Positions 21,952 to 33,584 of a DNA stretch of 64,000 nt are shown here, one piece after another. The notes beneath the pieces are model-generated. The model worked only from the letters and a program-made list of their open reading frames with translations. It was not told the origin of the DNA and made no database searches. Position 1 is the first letter of the stretch. Each line of letters starts with the position of its first letter. This DNA comes from Pleurodeles waltl (taxonomy: Eukaryota; Chordata; Amphibia; Caudata; Salamandridae): NCBI RefSeq assembly GCF_031143425.1, contig NC_090440.1, positions 1,273,465,123 to 1,273,529,122 on the forward strand, read 5' to 3'. The position numbers and the translations under genes are program-made.

Positions 21952-23001
21952 CTGTTAAATGGAGGCAGGAAACCATCAGTGTCAGCATTGTGTGGAGTAT
22001 GTACAGATTATTAGCTTACACTTCTACATTTAATTTCACATGCACTCCTACTCACACTCCAGAAAAAACAATGGCCCTGACAAATGTAACGACAGCGCTG
22101 CCTTAGCATCATTTTATTGGCACCAAACCTACACAAAAGAAGAATATTAACCAAACACACAGAGGTGTTCATTGCTTTTGTGTAATATGTAACAATGCTA
22201 AGGCAGTGCAAACTTCACATAGATAAGGCCCAAACTTCCTCATCATCTGTGTCAATTTTCAGCCCTACGTCACCAGTAGCTTGAACATCTTATTGGGAGA
22301 ATGGGATGTTGTTGGTAACCATAAGGGGTCAAGGCAGATAGGTACACATGCAAGCCTGATCAATACAACTGTCACCTACACTGTGAGCATCACATTTACC
22401 TACAAATTTGGTATTCTTCTCCCCCTGTTCCTAAGAGGGGATGGCTATTCAAATCCATGATCTCAGCTGTCCTAGTCATCCTCCAAGGCATGCCCACTCA
22501 TACATGGAGACAGTGAGTGGACTATATGTTTGGAGGGCTGACATCTAGGAAGCTGGTATCCATAGGCCTATAATATCTACATCCATGTGTCCATGTGTAG
22601 ACACCCATCAATACCTAATCTGCCAATACAATTCTTTACACACCCATTTCAATGTCAGCACACATTTGACCTTGACCTGAATGCACAGCATTACATTCCA
22701 CATAAGTATCATATGGAGTGCAAAATAGGGAGCGCCATGCTGGGGGAAAATTGCCAGCCAGTACTGCATGTTCATGACAATACAGGGATGCACCAAATTG
22801 GGTTCAAAATGGTGCAACCCTGTGTTGTGAGAATGATGGAGTGCCCCACTGCTAATATTCTCACAGCATTGCTCTCTGTCATTCTTGGTCACGTGTGGCC
22901 CTACATGTGGCTTGACATCACCTTCTTTACAGAATGCTGGCCTTTGAGCACCACAAGCCTCACAAGAAGTGACCCTCTGGTAGACCCTTTCAATGGGACA
23001 C
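21952..23001. other. No gene recognised
   Basis: About 1 kb flanking Harbinger B on the left. Only short chance frames on both strands; no repeat boundaries apart from the AAT target duplication at its right edge (23002-23004). Confidence 0.5.
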
Positions 23002-23602
23002 AATGGCGGTCATTACAACATTGGCTGTAAAAGCCGCTTACTGCCGTGTAGAAGACCGCCAACACACCGCCGTGGACGCGGAAATCCACCACAGCTATTA
23101 TGACCCACATCCCGAAATCCGACAAAATTCAGACACCCACACAAGTCCGTCACACCAAAGGTGAGTGATAAACTGGCGAAAACAAAACCTCCACCGTCAC
23201 GTCAACAGAAATACGCCCATGCTATCACGACCCACGAATCCATGTGGCGGTCTTTCAACTGGGGTATTCCATTGGCGGTACACACCGCCGCGCTCAAAAT
23301 ACACACACATCTCCAAAACACCACCACATTGGAGAATTCGAAAGACACACACCTGATACACATACACACACCACTCCCACACACTCAATACTATATAAAA
23401 CACACACCCACATCACCAACAAACCCCTACGACAACAATTGTGACAGAAGGACAGAGAGAGACAACACCATCCACAAACTAGCAGCCACAGGCACTCAAC
23501 ACTATCACCCACACAACTTCCACGCACAAAACACCACACACCACTACATATCACCACACTTATCACTACATACAATACCCCACATATCACCTACACCACC
23601 CC

Positions 23603-25129
23603 ATGGCACGGCAAAGACACCCCAGGTTCTCGGAGGAGGAGCTCAGGGTCATGGTGGAGGAAATCGTACGGGTAGAGCCACAGCTATTTGGAGCACAGGT
23701 GCAGCACACCTCCATAGCTAGGAAGATGGAGCTATGGCTAAGAATAGTCAACAGGGTCAACGCAGTGTGACAGCACCCAAGAAATCGGGACAACATCAGG
23801 AAGAGGTGGAACGACCTATGGGGGAAGGTGCGTTCTGTGGTCTCCAGACACAACATCGCGGTACAGCGGACTGGCGGCGGACCCCCACCTCCTCCCCCAC
23901 AACTAACAACATGGGAGGAGCAGGTCTTGACTATTCTGCATCCTGAGGGCCTCGCAGGAGTCGGTGGAGGAATGGACTCTGGTAAGTCAAATCTTAACTA
24001 TCATATCCCCCACCCTACCTGCATGCTATCACATACCTCCAACCTTGCCCCCACCCCTATCACTCCAACTCCTCACAAATGTACCAATATCACAAACCAC
24101 CCATCCCAACACCAAGCTCTGCATGACACAACAAAGCATGGACACCCATCACTAAAGCATGCCCACTGCACTTACCCATAACACCCCCCTCAACCGTCAT
24201 CACACAAGCCCACACACAGGAATGCTAGCACTGGGGTACATGGTCACCCACCCATTGCACACAATGAAACACAGATGCAATAATCATGCCTTTACACCCC
24301 TGCAGGACCACTACCCAACGTCACAAGACAGGAGGGTCAAGACATCTCCACCCCACCCACAGAAGAGGCCCACAGTGATGACAGCAGCTCTGTCCACCTG
24401 GATCTAGATGACCAGCCCAGCCCATCGTGGGCCTCGGGACAGTCGGCTCCCCTCACACAGGCACAGGCCCCCACAGACCTTCCACCCTCTGGCAACACCA
24501 GCACAGCACCCACCCAGAGGGCCCATAACTCCGTCCCCAGGACACGTCAATCAGCTGTGTGTCCACCACTACAGGGAACCCAGGATAACCCACCACCCCA
24601 ACAACAACAGGGACCTGGGGGCAGTGGTAGTGGGCACACGGTCCAGGGGACGGAGGCACAGGAACACAGGGGAACTGGGAGGGCTGCTGTGCAACAGGGG
24701 GCGGACAGGCCTAGGGAACCCCCTCTCCACAAGGCCCTCTCCTCCATCGTGGGAGCATACCACCACTCCCAGGAGACGATGGCAACGGTACTGGCCAAGT
24801 TTCAGGAGACCCAGCACCTGCAGGAGGAACAGTATTTGGGCTTCAGGGAGGAACTCAGAACCATCATCACCGCCCTGGGCACCATCGTAGGGGTGCTGAA
24901 GGAGATACTTAACACCAGGGGGGACACTGGGGCACTCCAAGGGGCCCCTGACACTAGCATGGACAATGAACTGCGCACCACCTCCGCCGGCGGTAGTGGA
25001 CAGGAGGCACCGCAACAGGACCACCACACAAGCACCCCACCCCCTGCAGACGGAGAACCACCCCGCAAGCAGTCCCTGAGAACCAGGAACAAGACAGAGC
25101 ACGATGCCAAGACCCCCGCCAAGAAATAA
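23603..25129 (+). pseudogene. Myb/SANT-like gene 1 of Harbinger B (two exons, one stop)
   Basis: Exon 1 is 23603-23981 (ATG, donor GTAAGT) and exon 2 is 24306-25129 (acceptor CCCCTGCAG, stop TAA); phase 1 on both sides keeps the frame, about 400 codons in total. Exon 1 encodes a trihelix/SANT-like domain: RFSEEELRVMVEEIV ... KMELWLRIVNRV ... NIRKRWNDLWGKVRS. TGA at 23768-23770 (codon 56) is the only break. Exon 2 is acidic/Gln/Pro-rich, then a predicted helix (YLGFREELRTIITALGTIV) and a basic C-terminus (LRTRNKTEHDAKTPAKK), a likely nuclear signal. AATAAA at 25317-25322 ends the transcript. Likely role, from the family: DNA-binding partner of the transposase, acting in the nucleus. It is distinct in sequence from gene 2 of the same element. 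Confidence 0.8.
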
Positions 25130-25612
25130 GACCACCCTGATTGTCATCCTACTCTCCCACTTTGTAACCCTGTCCATATTGGAACTGCCCCAGCTCCAAT
25201 TCCTATGCCCATTTGGGCAATGCACCTGTGAGACTAATAGACTGGACTCTGCCATGGACGTTCCTCCACCATCACCCCTCACCATTTTGCAACCCCCCTC
25301 CAATATTTAGCACTGCAATAAACACCCTTGAAGCACAAGACAATCTGGAGTCAGTCTGTGATTTTGAAAATGTGTATTAGCAATGACAGTGACAAAATGT
25401 GTTCTCAAAGGTAATGTCAACATACCTATGTCACACATCTCAAGTCCATGAGGAATCTAAGCAGATGACACACATTGGAAACCACACCTGTGAAACCGTA
25501 ATGGAAATGTACAACTCAGTTACCATATACTGGTTGAAATCGACAGACAGGATAGATGTAGAAGTGTGAAAGTACTTGTAGTAGGCAGGAATGTATTCTC
25601 ACCTGTGTGTCA
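25130..25612. other. Intergenic gap between convergent Myb-like gene 1 and transposase
   Basis: Contains the 3' untranslated part and AATAAA (25317-25322) of Myb-like gene 1 and, presumably, the transposase 3' end. No further coding sequence seen. Confidence 0.6.
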
Positions 25613-26725
25613 CTAGAAATATTGCTGGATAACTGAGTCCCTGTTGTCAATGTCTTCTTCCTCTGCTTCCTCCTCATCACTGTCCACAGGCTCCACAGCT
25701 GCCACAACACCGTCATCTGGACCATCCTCCTGCAGAAAAGGCACCTGTCGTCGCAAAGCCAAATTGTGAAGCATACAGCAGGCCACGATGATCTGGCACA
25801 CCTTCCTTGGTGAGTAGAATAGGGAACCACTTGTCGTATGGAGGCACCTGAACCTGGTCAACAGGAGGCCAAAGGTGCGTTCGATCACCCTCCTAGTCCA
25901 CCCATGGGCCTCATTGTAGCGTTCCTCTGCCCTGGTCCTTGGAATCCTCACTGAGGTCAGTAGCCATGACAGGTTGGGGTAACCAGAGTCCCCTAATAGC
26001 CACACCCAGTGCCTCTGGAGTTGACCCATCACATAAGGGATGCTGCTATTCTGAAGGATGTAGGCGTCATGCACTGAGCCTGGGAACATAGCATTTACCT
26101 GGGAGATGTACTGGTCTGCCAAGCAAACCACCTGTACATTCATTGAATGATAACTCTTCCAGTTCCTGTACACCTGTTCACTCCTGTGTGGGGGGACCAG
26201 AGCCACATGGGTCCCATCAATGGCACCTATGATGTTGGGGGTATGTCCAAGGGCATAGAAGTCGAAAACGATGTAGCTCGGCATGTGTTATAGCAGGGCA
26301 GACAACACTCTGGACAACACGTTAGAAAACAGAGGCTGGGACATCCCTGATGCCATGGCCACTGTTGTTTGAAATGACCCACTTGCAAGGAAATGGAGCA
26401 CTGATAGCACCTGCACTTGAGGAGGGATCCCTGTGGGATGGCGGATTGCTGACATCAGGTCTAGCTCCAACTGGGTACACAGTTCCTGGATTGTGGCACG
26501 GTCAAACCTGTAGGTGATGATCAAATGTCGCTCCTCCATTGTCAACAGGTCCACTGGCGGTCGGTACACCAGAGGATTCCGCCATCTCCTCACATGTCCC
26601 AGCGGACGGTGTCTAGGAAGGACAACAGCGACCACAGAGTCAAACAACTCAGAGATATGTACCCAAAGTCTACACAGAACACCATTCATACACAGAATCT
26701 GCCCTGTATTTGTGTTGTGCGACAA
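25613..26725 (-). pseudogene. HARBI1-type DDE transposase of Harbinger B (one stop)
   Basis: The minus-strand frame 26725-25613 is interrupted once, by TAA at 26290-26288. The N-terminal half has an Arg-rich lead (VLPRHRPLGHVRRWRNP) and a helix-turn-helix-like region (PPQVQVLSVLHFLASGSFQ). The C-terminal half is the IS5-like catalytic core: NIIGAIDGTHVAL (first Asp, about 26217), LLGDSGYP (second Asp, about 25989) and RRVIERTFGLL (Glu, about 25881), so the DDE triad is complete. An acidic tail (DSDEEEAEEEDIDN) follows. Family role: excises and reinserts the element, making 3-bp target duplications. The frame's upstream end has no convincing ATG before about 26693, so the exact start is uncertain. 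It reads away from Myb-like gene 2. Confidence 0.88.
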
Positions 26726-27077
26726 GGCCTAGGTCTGTGTAACGCAGTTGGTAATTAGGCCATGTGGGCCCCTGAAATGGTGGCTGCCTGACCTGTAAAG
26801 TGGGACAATGGGATGTGAGGTAACTGCGCTGGCGTTGTACACCGTCGCGGTAGGCGGTCGAAGACCGCAGCGCAATGCTGCATTGGTTAACATTGGACCA
26901 TATGGGTCCCAGGAGCCAATGACGATGTACGCCGGCGGTGATGCTACGCACCGCTGTGGACGTGAGCGCCACGGACGTGACCGCCACTTTCTAGCTGTTC
27001 AATCACTCGATACCTGATTTTCAACAGGAGAAGACCTACACTGAAAGTGCTGTTGTGACCTCGGTCTGGAAGAGACA
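26726..27077. promoter_or_regulatory. Divergent promoter gap between transposase and Myb-like gene 2 (copy B)
   Basis: 352 bp, clearly homologous to 119-544 in copy A. It shares the palindromic GCGGT...GGCGGTCGAAGACCGC core (about 26848-26868) and AGGAGCCAATGACG. Conservation while minisatellites nearby differ supports, but does not prove, shared regulatory function. Confidence 0.4.
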
Positions 27078-29760
27078 ATGGCTCATGCGTCTGGGGAAAG
27101 GGCCCCTGCTGTCACTGCAGAGGAGTTGGAGAAGCTGGTGGACGGGGTCCTCCCCCAGTACACGCTACACTACGGTCCTCCAGACCAACAGGTAAGTACA
27201 CAGGGAGCACGTTGTATGGGCTATGCCTGTGTGGAGAGGGCTGGTTGTAAGAAGGAAGGGGGCACAGTTCTGCGTGCATGAAGGACTGTGAATGCATGTG
27301 CCACATGGCAAGGCTAGGGATGTGGGCCACTCACTTTGACAGTGCAGTTGCGAATGACTTCACTTCTTCCCATGTACATGTCTTGTAGGTCAGCGCCCAC
27401 CAGAAGAAGGATATTTGGCGTGCCATCACCAAGGACGTCCGGACCCTGGAGGTCCACCACAGATGGAGCACCCACTACCGTAAAAGATGGGAGGACATTC
27501 GCCGCTGGAGCAAGAAGACGGCGGAGGCTCAGCTGGGGATGGCCTCCCAACGTGGGAGGGGTGCCCGTCGCACCATGACCCCCCTGATGTTCCGGATCCT
27601 GGAGGTGGCCTACCCTGAGTTGGATGGGCGCTTGAGGGCATCACAGCAGACACAAGGGGGGTGAGTACAACATCATTCTGCTGACTTTGCGTGCAGTGTA
27701 GGTGTCTGGGCGGGGGAGGAGGGCTGTCGGTTTCCCTAGGCCAAGGCGAGTTCCGTAGGCTAGGCCCCTCCATAATGCAGGCCATGTGGCACCCCCCCCC
27801 ACCTCTGTAGCGTGCCAAGTGCAGGTATACATGCCCCTGTGTCATCTATGTGTGCAGATGTCGACCATAGCCATGTAGGCCATATCCCAGGAACTGCATC
27901 TGTAGAGCCCAACAGCGCGGTGTAGTGCAGGGGGCTGCTGTGTCTGTATTGTCCGCCAATGGTAGCGGTAAGCCATGCACTCAACCTGTCTTTCTTCTTT
28001 CGTCCCCCCCTTTTTGTGGTCTCCCTGTTCTTGTGTGCATCAGCATCACCAGGCGGAGGTACAGTGGCACCGGAGCACGAGGGAGCTGCATCCCACATGG
28101 CCATGGAGAGCCACACCACGGACTCGGAATACACCAGTGGGACGGAGGGCGAGGGGAGCTTCACGGCGGTCACTGGATCTGCAACCAGCGACACGGACTC
28201 GTCCTCCGATGGGAGCTCCCTTGTGGTGGTGGCAAAATCTGTGCCCCCCACTTCTACAGGTACAGCTGCCACCCATACCAGCACCACCCTCTCAGCAGCC
28301 CCTCAGCCTTCACCCCGTGCCCGCTCACCCAGGAGGGTGGGCATCACCTTCGCCCCAGGCACCTCAGCCCCTGCCCCTGTCACCTCTGCTGCCCTCAGTG
28401 AGGGGGCCATTGACCTCCTCAGGTCCCTCACTGTTGGGCAGTCTACCATTTTGAATGCCATCCGGGGTGTAGAAAGGGAATTGCAACATACAAATGCATT
28501 CCTGGAGGGCATTTATTCTGGTCAGACTGCCCTTCATCAAACCCTGCAAACTCCGGCCTCAGCACTGATGGCAGCCATTGTCCCTGTGTCTAGCCTCCCC
28601 CCTCCAACTTACTCAACCCAGACCCAATCCCCTGTACCCCAGCCTATCCCAAGCACACCATCAGACCAGCATGCACACACCTCACCAAACAAGGGAAGCT
28701 CAGGCAAACATAAGCACCACACATCCCACAGGCACTCACGCAAGCATCACACACATACAGACACACCAACATCCACTGCCTCCACTGTGTCCTCCTCCTC
28801 CTCGTCTCCCTCCTCCCTCCCAGTCTCATCTACACTCTCACCTGCATGCACTACCACTACAGCCACTACGTCCCGCACCAGCCCACCCACCACCACACCA
28901 CTCTCACGTACACTCACCACCCCCACTACCATATACATGTCCCCTGTGTCCTCTCCCAGTGTGTCTGTGACGCCCCCTCCCAAAGTACAGAAACGCAGGC
29001 ACACACCCACCCAACATACATCCACCTCACAACAGCCTCCAGCGCATGCACCTGCACCCAAAGCCACAAAAGTTACACCTCCTACAACCACCTCCTCTTC
29101 CTCCACTCCCAAACCCCCTCCAGCTACCCATCCCAGTGTTCCTAAGAAACTTTTCCTGACCAAGCTTGACCTCTTTCCCACCCCCCCTCCAATTCATAGG
29201 TCCTGTACCAGCACCTCAGCCAAAAAATCTCTGGGACCAGTGGTGCCTGTTGTTACAGGTATGTGGAGTGCACCGGGCACCAGGGCAGCCAGTGTGACAC
29301 GGAGCCACAGCACAGCCAGTCCCCCCCTGTGAAGCACCAGAAGTTGGACAGTGCCCGGCGGGAGAGGGGGAAGACTCCAGCCAGCAAAGTCCCTCACAAG
29401 GGTCCCGGGGGGAGTGTCGACTCAGCTGTGACTCCTCCCAAGGTGGGGAAGGGGCAGAAGAAATCGCCAAAGTCTGGGAGGAGCAGCAGGCGGAGAAGAC
29501 CGCCATCATCCCCACTGCCCAGGAGGCCACAGGCCAGCCCAATCGTCACTGGCCAGGAGGCCACCGCCAGAGTCAGTGCCCAGGAGGGCAGCCTGATCGT
29601 CACTGGCCAGGAGGCCAACGCCAGAGTCAGTGCCCAGGAGGGCAGCCCGATCGTCACTGGCCAGGAGGCCACCGCCAGAGTCACTGCCCAGGAGGCCACC
29701 GCTAGCCACAGCCCAGCTGCCCAGGAGGGCCCCGGCAGCCACAGCCCAGCTGCCCAATGA
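27078..29760 (+). pseudogene. Myb/SANT-like gene 2 of Harbinger B (three exons, frame breaks)
   Basis: Exon 1 is 27078-27191 (ATG, 38 codons, donor GTAAGT), exon 2 is 27389-27660 (acceptor CTTGTAG, donor GTGAGT) and exon 3 starts at 28044. Exons 1-2 form a trihelix/SANT-like domain (EELEKLVDGVLPQYTLHYG ... DIWRAITKDV ... YRKRWEDIRRWSKK). Exon 2 has one extra G at its 3' edge relative to copy A (272 versus 271 nt), which would shift the frame. Exon 3 is Ser/Thr/Pro-rich with ALSEGAIDLLRSLTVGQ, a His/Lys/Ser-rich stretch and a basic tail. A C-run near 29322-29328 shifts the frame to a stop at 29330-29332; the other frame continues to TGA at 29758-29760 through in-frame repeats. Family role: partner that brings the transposase to DNA. 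Confidence 0.78.
29530..29755 (+). repeat. In-frame 54-bp minisatellite in the Myb-like gene 2 tail (copy B)
   Basis: Repeats of about 54 bp encode variants of SPIVTGQEATARVSAQEG. The position corresponds to the 57-bp coding array of copy A (3636-3965), with shared VT..QE and AQE motifs but different unit length and sequence. Confidence 0.9.
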
Positions 29761-29799
29761 AGGACCGCCAGCCCCGGCCCAGCTGGGCAATGAAGGACC

Positions 29800-30410
29800 G
29801 CCATGGCAAGCTCCGCTGAACAGGGAAAAGACTGCCATGGCAGGCACCGCTGGACAGGGCAAGCACCGCTGAACAGGTCAGAAACTGCAAACTCAAGCAC
29901 CACTGAACAGGGCAAGCACCGCTGAACAGGGCAAGCACCACCAAGTCAAGCACCGCTGAACAGGGCAAGCACCGCTGAACAGGTCAGAAACTGCAAACTC
30001 AAGCCCCGCTGAACAGGGTAAGCACCGCCAAGTCAAGCACCGCTGAACAGGGCAAGCACCGCCAAGTCAAGCACCGCTGAACAGGGCAAGCACTGCCAAG
30101 TCAAGCACCGCTGGACAAGGCAAGCACCGCTGAACAGGTCAGAAACTGCAAACTCAAGCACCGCTGAACAGGGCAAAGACCGCCATGGCAAGCTCCGCTG
30201 AACAGGGCAAGCTCCGCTGAACAGGGCAAGCACCGCTGAACAGGGCAAGCACCGCCAAGTCAAGCACCGCCAAGTCAAGCACTGCTGAACAGGGCAAGCA
30301 CTGCTGAACAGGGCAGGCACCGCCAAGTCAAGCACCGCTGAACAGGGCAAGCACCGCCAAGTCAAGCACCGCCGAACAGGGCAAGGACCGCCAACTCAAG
30401 CAACGCTAGC
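29800..30410 (+). repeat. Irregular array of CACCGCTGAACAGGGCAA units (copy B)
   Basis: Roughly 600 bp of short units, 17-35 bp, combining AAGCACCGCTGAACAGGG, CACCGCCAAGTCAAG and AGGTCAGAAACTGCAAACTC. It is the counterpart of the 29-bp array of copy A (4090-4500). Confidence 0.9.
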
Positions 30411-30462
30411 CCATGAGCGGCAGGGGCAGTGACGCAACTGGGACCGTCACGGGGTGAGTGAT

Positions 30463-30660
30463 GCACTCTGGGCACCAGTCCCCCTCCAGAACCAGTGGAG
30501 ACATGCATCCACTACCTCTGTCCTACACAGGATGAAGCACTCTGGGCACCAGTCCCCCTCCAGAACCAGTGGAGACATGCATCCACTCCGTCTGTCCTGC
30601 ACAGGATGAAGCACTCTGGGCACCAGTCCCCCTCCAGAACCAGTGGAGACTGTTATCCAC
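30463..30660 (+). repeat. 74-bp tandem array, 2.6 units (copy B)
   Basis: GCACTCTGGGCACCAGTCCC starts at 30463, 30537 and 30611, giving a period of exactly 74 bp. Copy A has no comparable array at this point. Confidence 0.95.
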
Positions 30661-30668
30661 TCGAGAGA

Positions 30669-31078
30669 CTGTGGCTTTGCACTCCCCAGGATGGTACGGT
30701 GGGCAAACCACCCACTGTAGAGACTTGAGAGACTGTGGCTTTGCACTCCCCAGGATGGTACGGTGGGCAAAGCACCCACTGTAGAGACTTGAGAGACTGT
30801 GGCTTTGCACTCCCCAGGATGGTACGGTGGGCAAAGCACCCACTGTAGAGACCTGAGAGACTGTGGCTTTGCACTCTCCAGGATGGTACGGTGGGCAACC
30901 CACCCACTGTAGAGACTTGAGAGACTGTGGCTTTGCACTCCCCAGGCTGGTACAGTGGGCAACCCACCCATTGTAGAGACTTGAGAGACTGTGGCTTTGC
31001 ACTCCCCAGGATGGTACAGTGGGCAAACCACCCACTGTAGAGACTTGAGAGACTGTGGCTTTGCACTCCCCAGGATAC
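30669..31078 (+). repeat. 64-bp tandem array, 6-7 units (copy B)
   Basis: CTGTGGCTTTGCACTC begins at 30669, 30733, 30797, 30861, 30925, 30989 and 31053, a strict 64-bp period. Units are near-identical within this array but differ consistently from the homologous 64-bp units of copy A (4600-5003). Confidence 0.95.
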
Positions 31079-31083
31079 ATCAA

Positions 31084-31315
31084 TGGGCATGGAGCCCCCT
31101 CGTAGATCTGGCGTGGTGCACTCATCTGGCTGAGGTGCCCCCCTTCCCTTCCCCCTGAGGTGCCTGTTGTATTTCTATCTGATGCCCCAGCAGTTTTCTC
31201 TCCGTTTTGATCAGGTATCTAGTGTGGGCCTCGCCCATGCATTTTGGGCCCAGTTATCCACGGACAATGACTTGTGCATTACCTGCACTACTAATTGTGG
31301 TGTATATTTTGTTTA

Positions 31316-31357
<42 letters not shown>

Positions 31358-31983
31358 TTGGTTACTGTATTTTGATATATTACAATGGTTCCATTCATTT
31401 CCTTTTGTCTTTGCATTCTTCCGCGGGGTTGGGGGTTGTTATTGTAATGTTTGGATATGCATTGGTGTGTGTGTTGTAGTGGGTGAGGGTCGGGGTGGGG
31501 GTGGGGGTGTTGCGTGTGTGTGTCCCTGTCTTTTGCCTCCCCCTCCCTTATGTCGTAGGTGCTGTACTCACCGTTGTCTTCACCGCCGGCGTTAATGATC
31601 GTCGTATAGGAGCAGGAAGACTAGTGCAGGAAGAATATGGAGTTCAGGCTCCATGGTGCCCTCCTTCCTCGTGGAGTGTGTAGAGGTGAGCGTTTTCCCT
31701 TTGAAATGGCTGTTTCCGCCATGTTTTTATCCGTGGTGAATCCGCCCCGGAAAAGGTGGTGGATTGGTAGGTTGTGATACTGTGGGCAGTACTTTGTCTC
31801 CCGCCTGTCTGTTGGCAGTGACCGCTGCACTGTTTGTCTGTACCGCCGTGGCGGTCGGTGTGTTAAAGTGGCTGTCTTTGTTGGCGGTTTCCGCCACGGT
31901 CATAATTCCCATTTTTTTACCGCCAGCCTGTTGGCTGTCTTACCACCTCTTTAACACCGTCCGCCAGGGTTGTAATGACCCCC
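31084..31983 (+). other. Right subterminal and terminal region of Harbinger B
   Basis: Homologous to 5004-5868 in copy A. AT-rich around 31300-31380, including a TA microsatellite, then GC-rich hairpin-like sequence (CCGCCGTGGCGGTCGG near 31841) and the right TIR ...GGTTGTAATGACCCCC. No gene seen. Confidence 0.7.
31318..31349. repeat. (TA)n microsatellite
   Basis: About 16 uninterrupted TA units inside the right part of Harbinger B; absent at the matching place in copy A, which has only short AT-rich sequence. Confidence 0.98.
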
Positions 31984-31986
31984 AAT

Positions 31987-33581
31987 GTCACCATCCAGCC
32001 TACTTTGATATCTGATCATTGGACAGCTTATCACATCTAGCATTGTATGTAACACACATGATTAAATCACACCAATCCCAGGATTACTTCACAGGACACA
32101 CATTATCACACTTACTGGATACATCTGGGTCCTCAAATTGCGCCATCTCCCCGATTATGTAGGGAGCAGGTCCACCTGTAAGACATGAATGGTAAACCAT
32201 GCTTAGTGTAATATCACAGTCACTACTAGTGGACAACATATTTCAGTGTGTACTATTTGGGAGGAGTGAGCTAGTTATCCTAGTGTAAAACAGTGCAACA
32301 AACACACCACTACAATCACACTATGACACAGACACTCAGGTGAGTGAGAGACACACATCTGTACACTTACACTGGGCCAGAGACTCATGTAGTGCTATAC
32401 CCTGCTACAGCCATATGTGGGCAATCTATAGAAAATGGAACTATATGGTATAAGGGGGAGTTGTGCAATAAATACATGGCACCACCCTGGTGTTTTGCAA
32501 GACATTTGACTCAGATACTCAAGCTTGTGCTGCAAGGCACCCAGTGGCACTTTGTGATAGACATGCGGCTCAATTATAAGTCTGCAATGATCATGTGTTG
32601 AATAATCCATGACTGATGTGGAAAAGTTGTCTGTTGGTATCAAATGCCCCATTTACATTGCCCCCTATGGCGGGTAAGCCCCCTTTGCTGGCATAATAGC
32701 AGGGGCAGGGATTATGTGTGTGAAATAATGACAAAGTTGCACTATACAGTGCTTGGCTAGCTGCCCTGTTGAGGTGGATATATCTGTGCAGGAAGGGACA
32801 CCTCCAAATATATATGCTGTTTTGATGGAGAATTGGTTCTTTCTGTGTGCAGCAGTATGCAGCATGCATTGGATGGCAAATTCATATGAGCTCAAATCAC
32901 AGTCTATTTCCTTATTGCAACCTGCACACAGCACCCCTGGGGTAGTGTTTGATGTTGCCACTGCCTCAGGTTTTAGGTGACACCTATATCTGAGTCAGCA
33001 TCCTCATGCTATGTATCTTGTGGTGACAGACCTGCAGCAACACACATTGCATGCCCCTTCCATGCTAAGTGCTGTGTGGGAGGGTGGCTGATTTACAATA
33101 TGGCTTCAAGTCACAAAAGAGTGGTCATCCGCCAATTTGTACCTACAGTGCAGACCATGACAATGGCACTGCCGGTTCTTACATAGGTCCATTAGTGATC
33201 CTGAGTGGCAGCTGATTTTTGTGCCAGCCATCAGGTGTCCAAGGGTGTGTTTCCCATTGTTTCAGGAGGCTCAACATTACTACCAGTGTCTCTTCTATCT
33301 TCCAAAACATAATTCAGCATTTATACTGTCAGCACATAGCAAATGTGTCCTTTGGTACAGTGCATGTAAGGTCAGTAATGTCCTAAATACTGCTACAGGG
33401 TCCCACTATGACATCCATGATCTGCACTGCCTAACAGTGACTATGCCTCAAGGTGGGCCATTTATTGTTTAAGGTACTGACATGATGGTGTTATGGGTCA
33501 GCAAGTGGTGCATGTGAGGTGGCACTACAGTAGGTGTGGTGCCACTTATCACATATATGGCACATTGTATGTATTGGGCAT
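31987..33581. other. No gene recognised
   Basis: About 1.6 kb between Harbinger B and the next MITE. Only short chance frames; no LTR, tRNA or coding domain recognised. Confidence 0.5.
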
Positions 33582-33584
33582 TAA

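Larger units (their letters stand above)
23005..31983 (+). mobile_element. Complete three-gene Harbinger DNA transposon (copy B), 8,979 bp
   Basis: The left end GGCGGTCATTACAACATTGGC (23005) and right end, read inward as GGGGGTCATTACAACCCTGG, form TIRs that agree at nearly all of the first 20 positions. AAT flanks both sides (23002-23004 and 31984-31986), the 3-bp duplication expected of PIF/Harbinger. Inside are Myb/SANT-like gene 1 (+), a DDE transposase (-) convergent with it, Myb/SANT-like gene 2 (+) divergent from the transposase, and tandem arrays toward the right end. Each gene carries only one or two visible lesions, suggesting recent activity. Most described Harbingers have one transposase and one Myb-like gene. 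Confidence 0.88.

Noticed and set aside
22587..23030. 147-codon plus-strand frame
   Set aside because: No recognisable domain, and it runs across the Harbinger B left boundary at 23005.
29800..31078. Repeated Cys/Trp-rich and His/Pro-rich frames
   Set aside because: They are shadows of tandem arrays downstream of the Myb-like gene and have no start context or homology.
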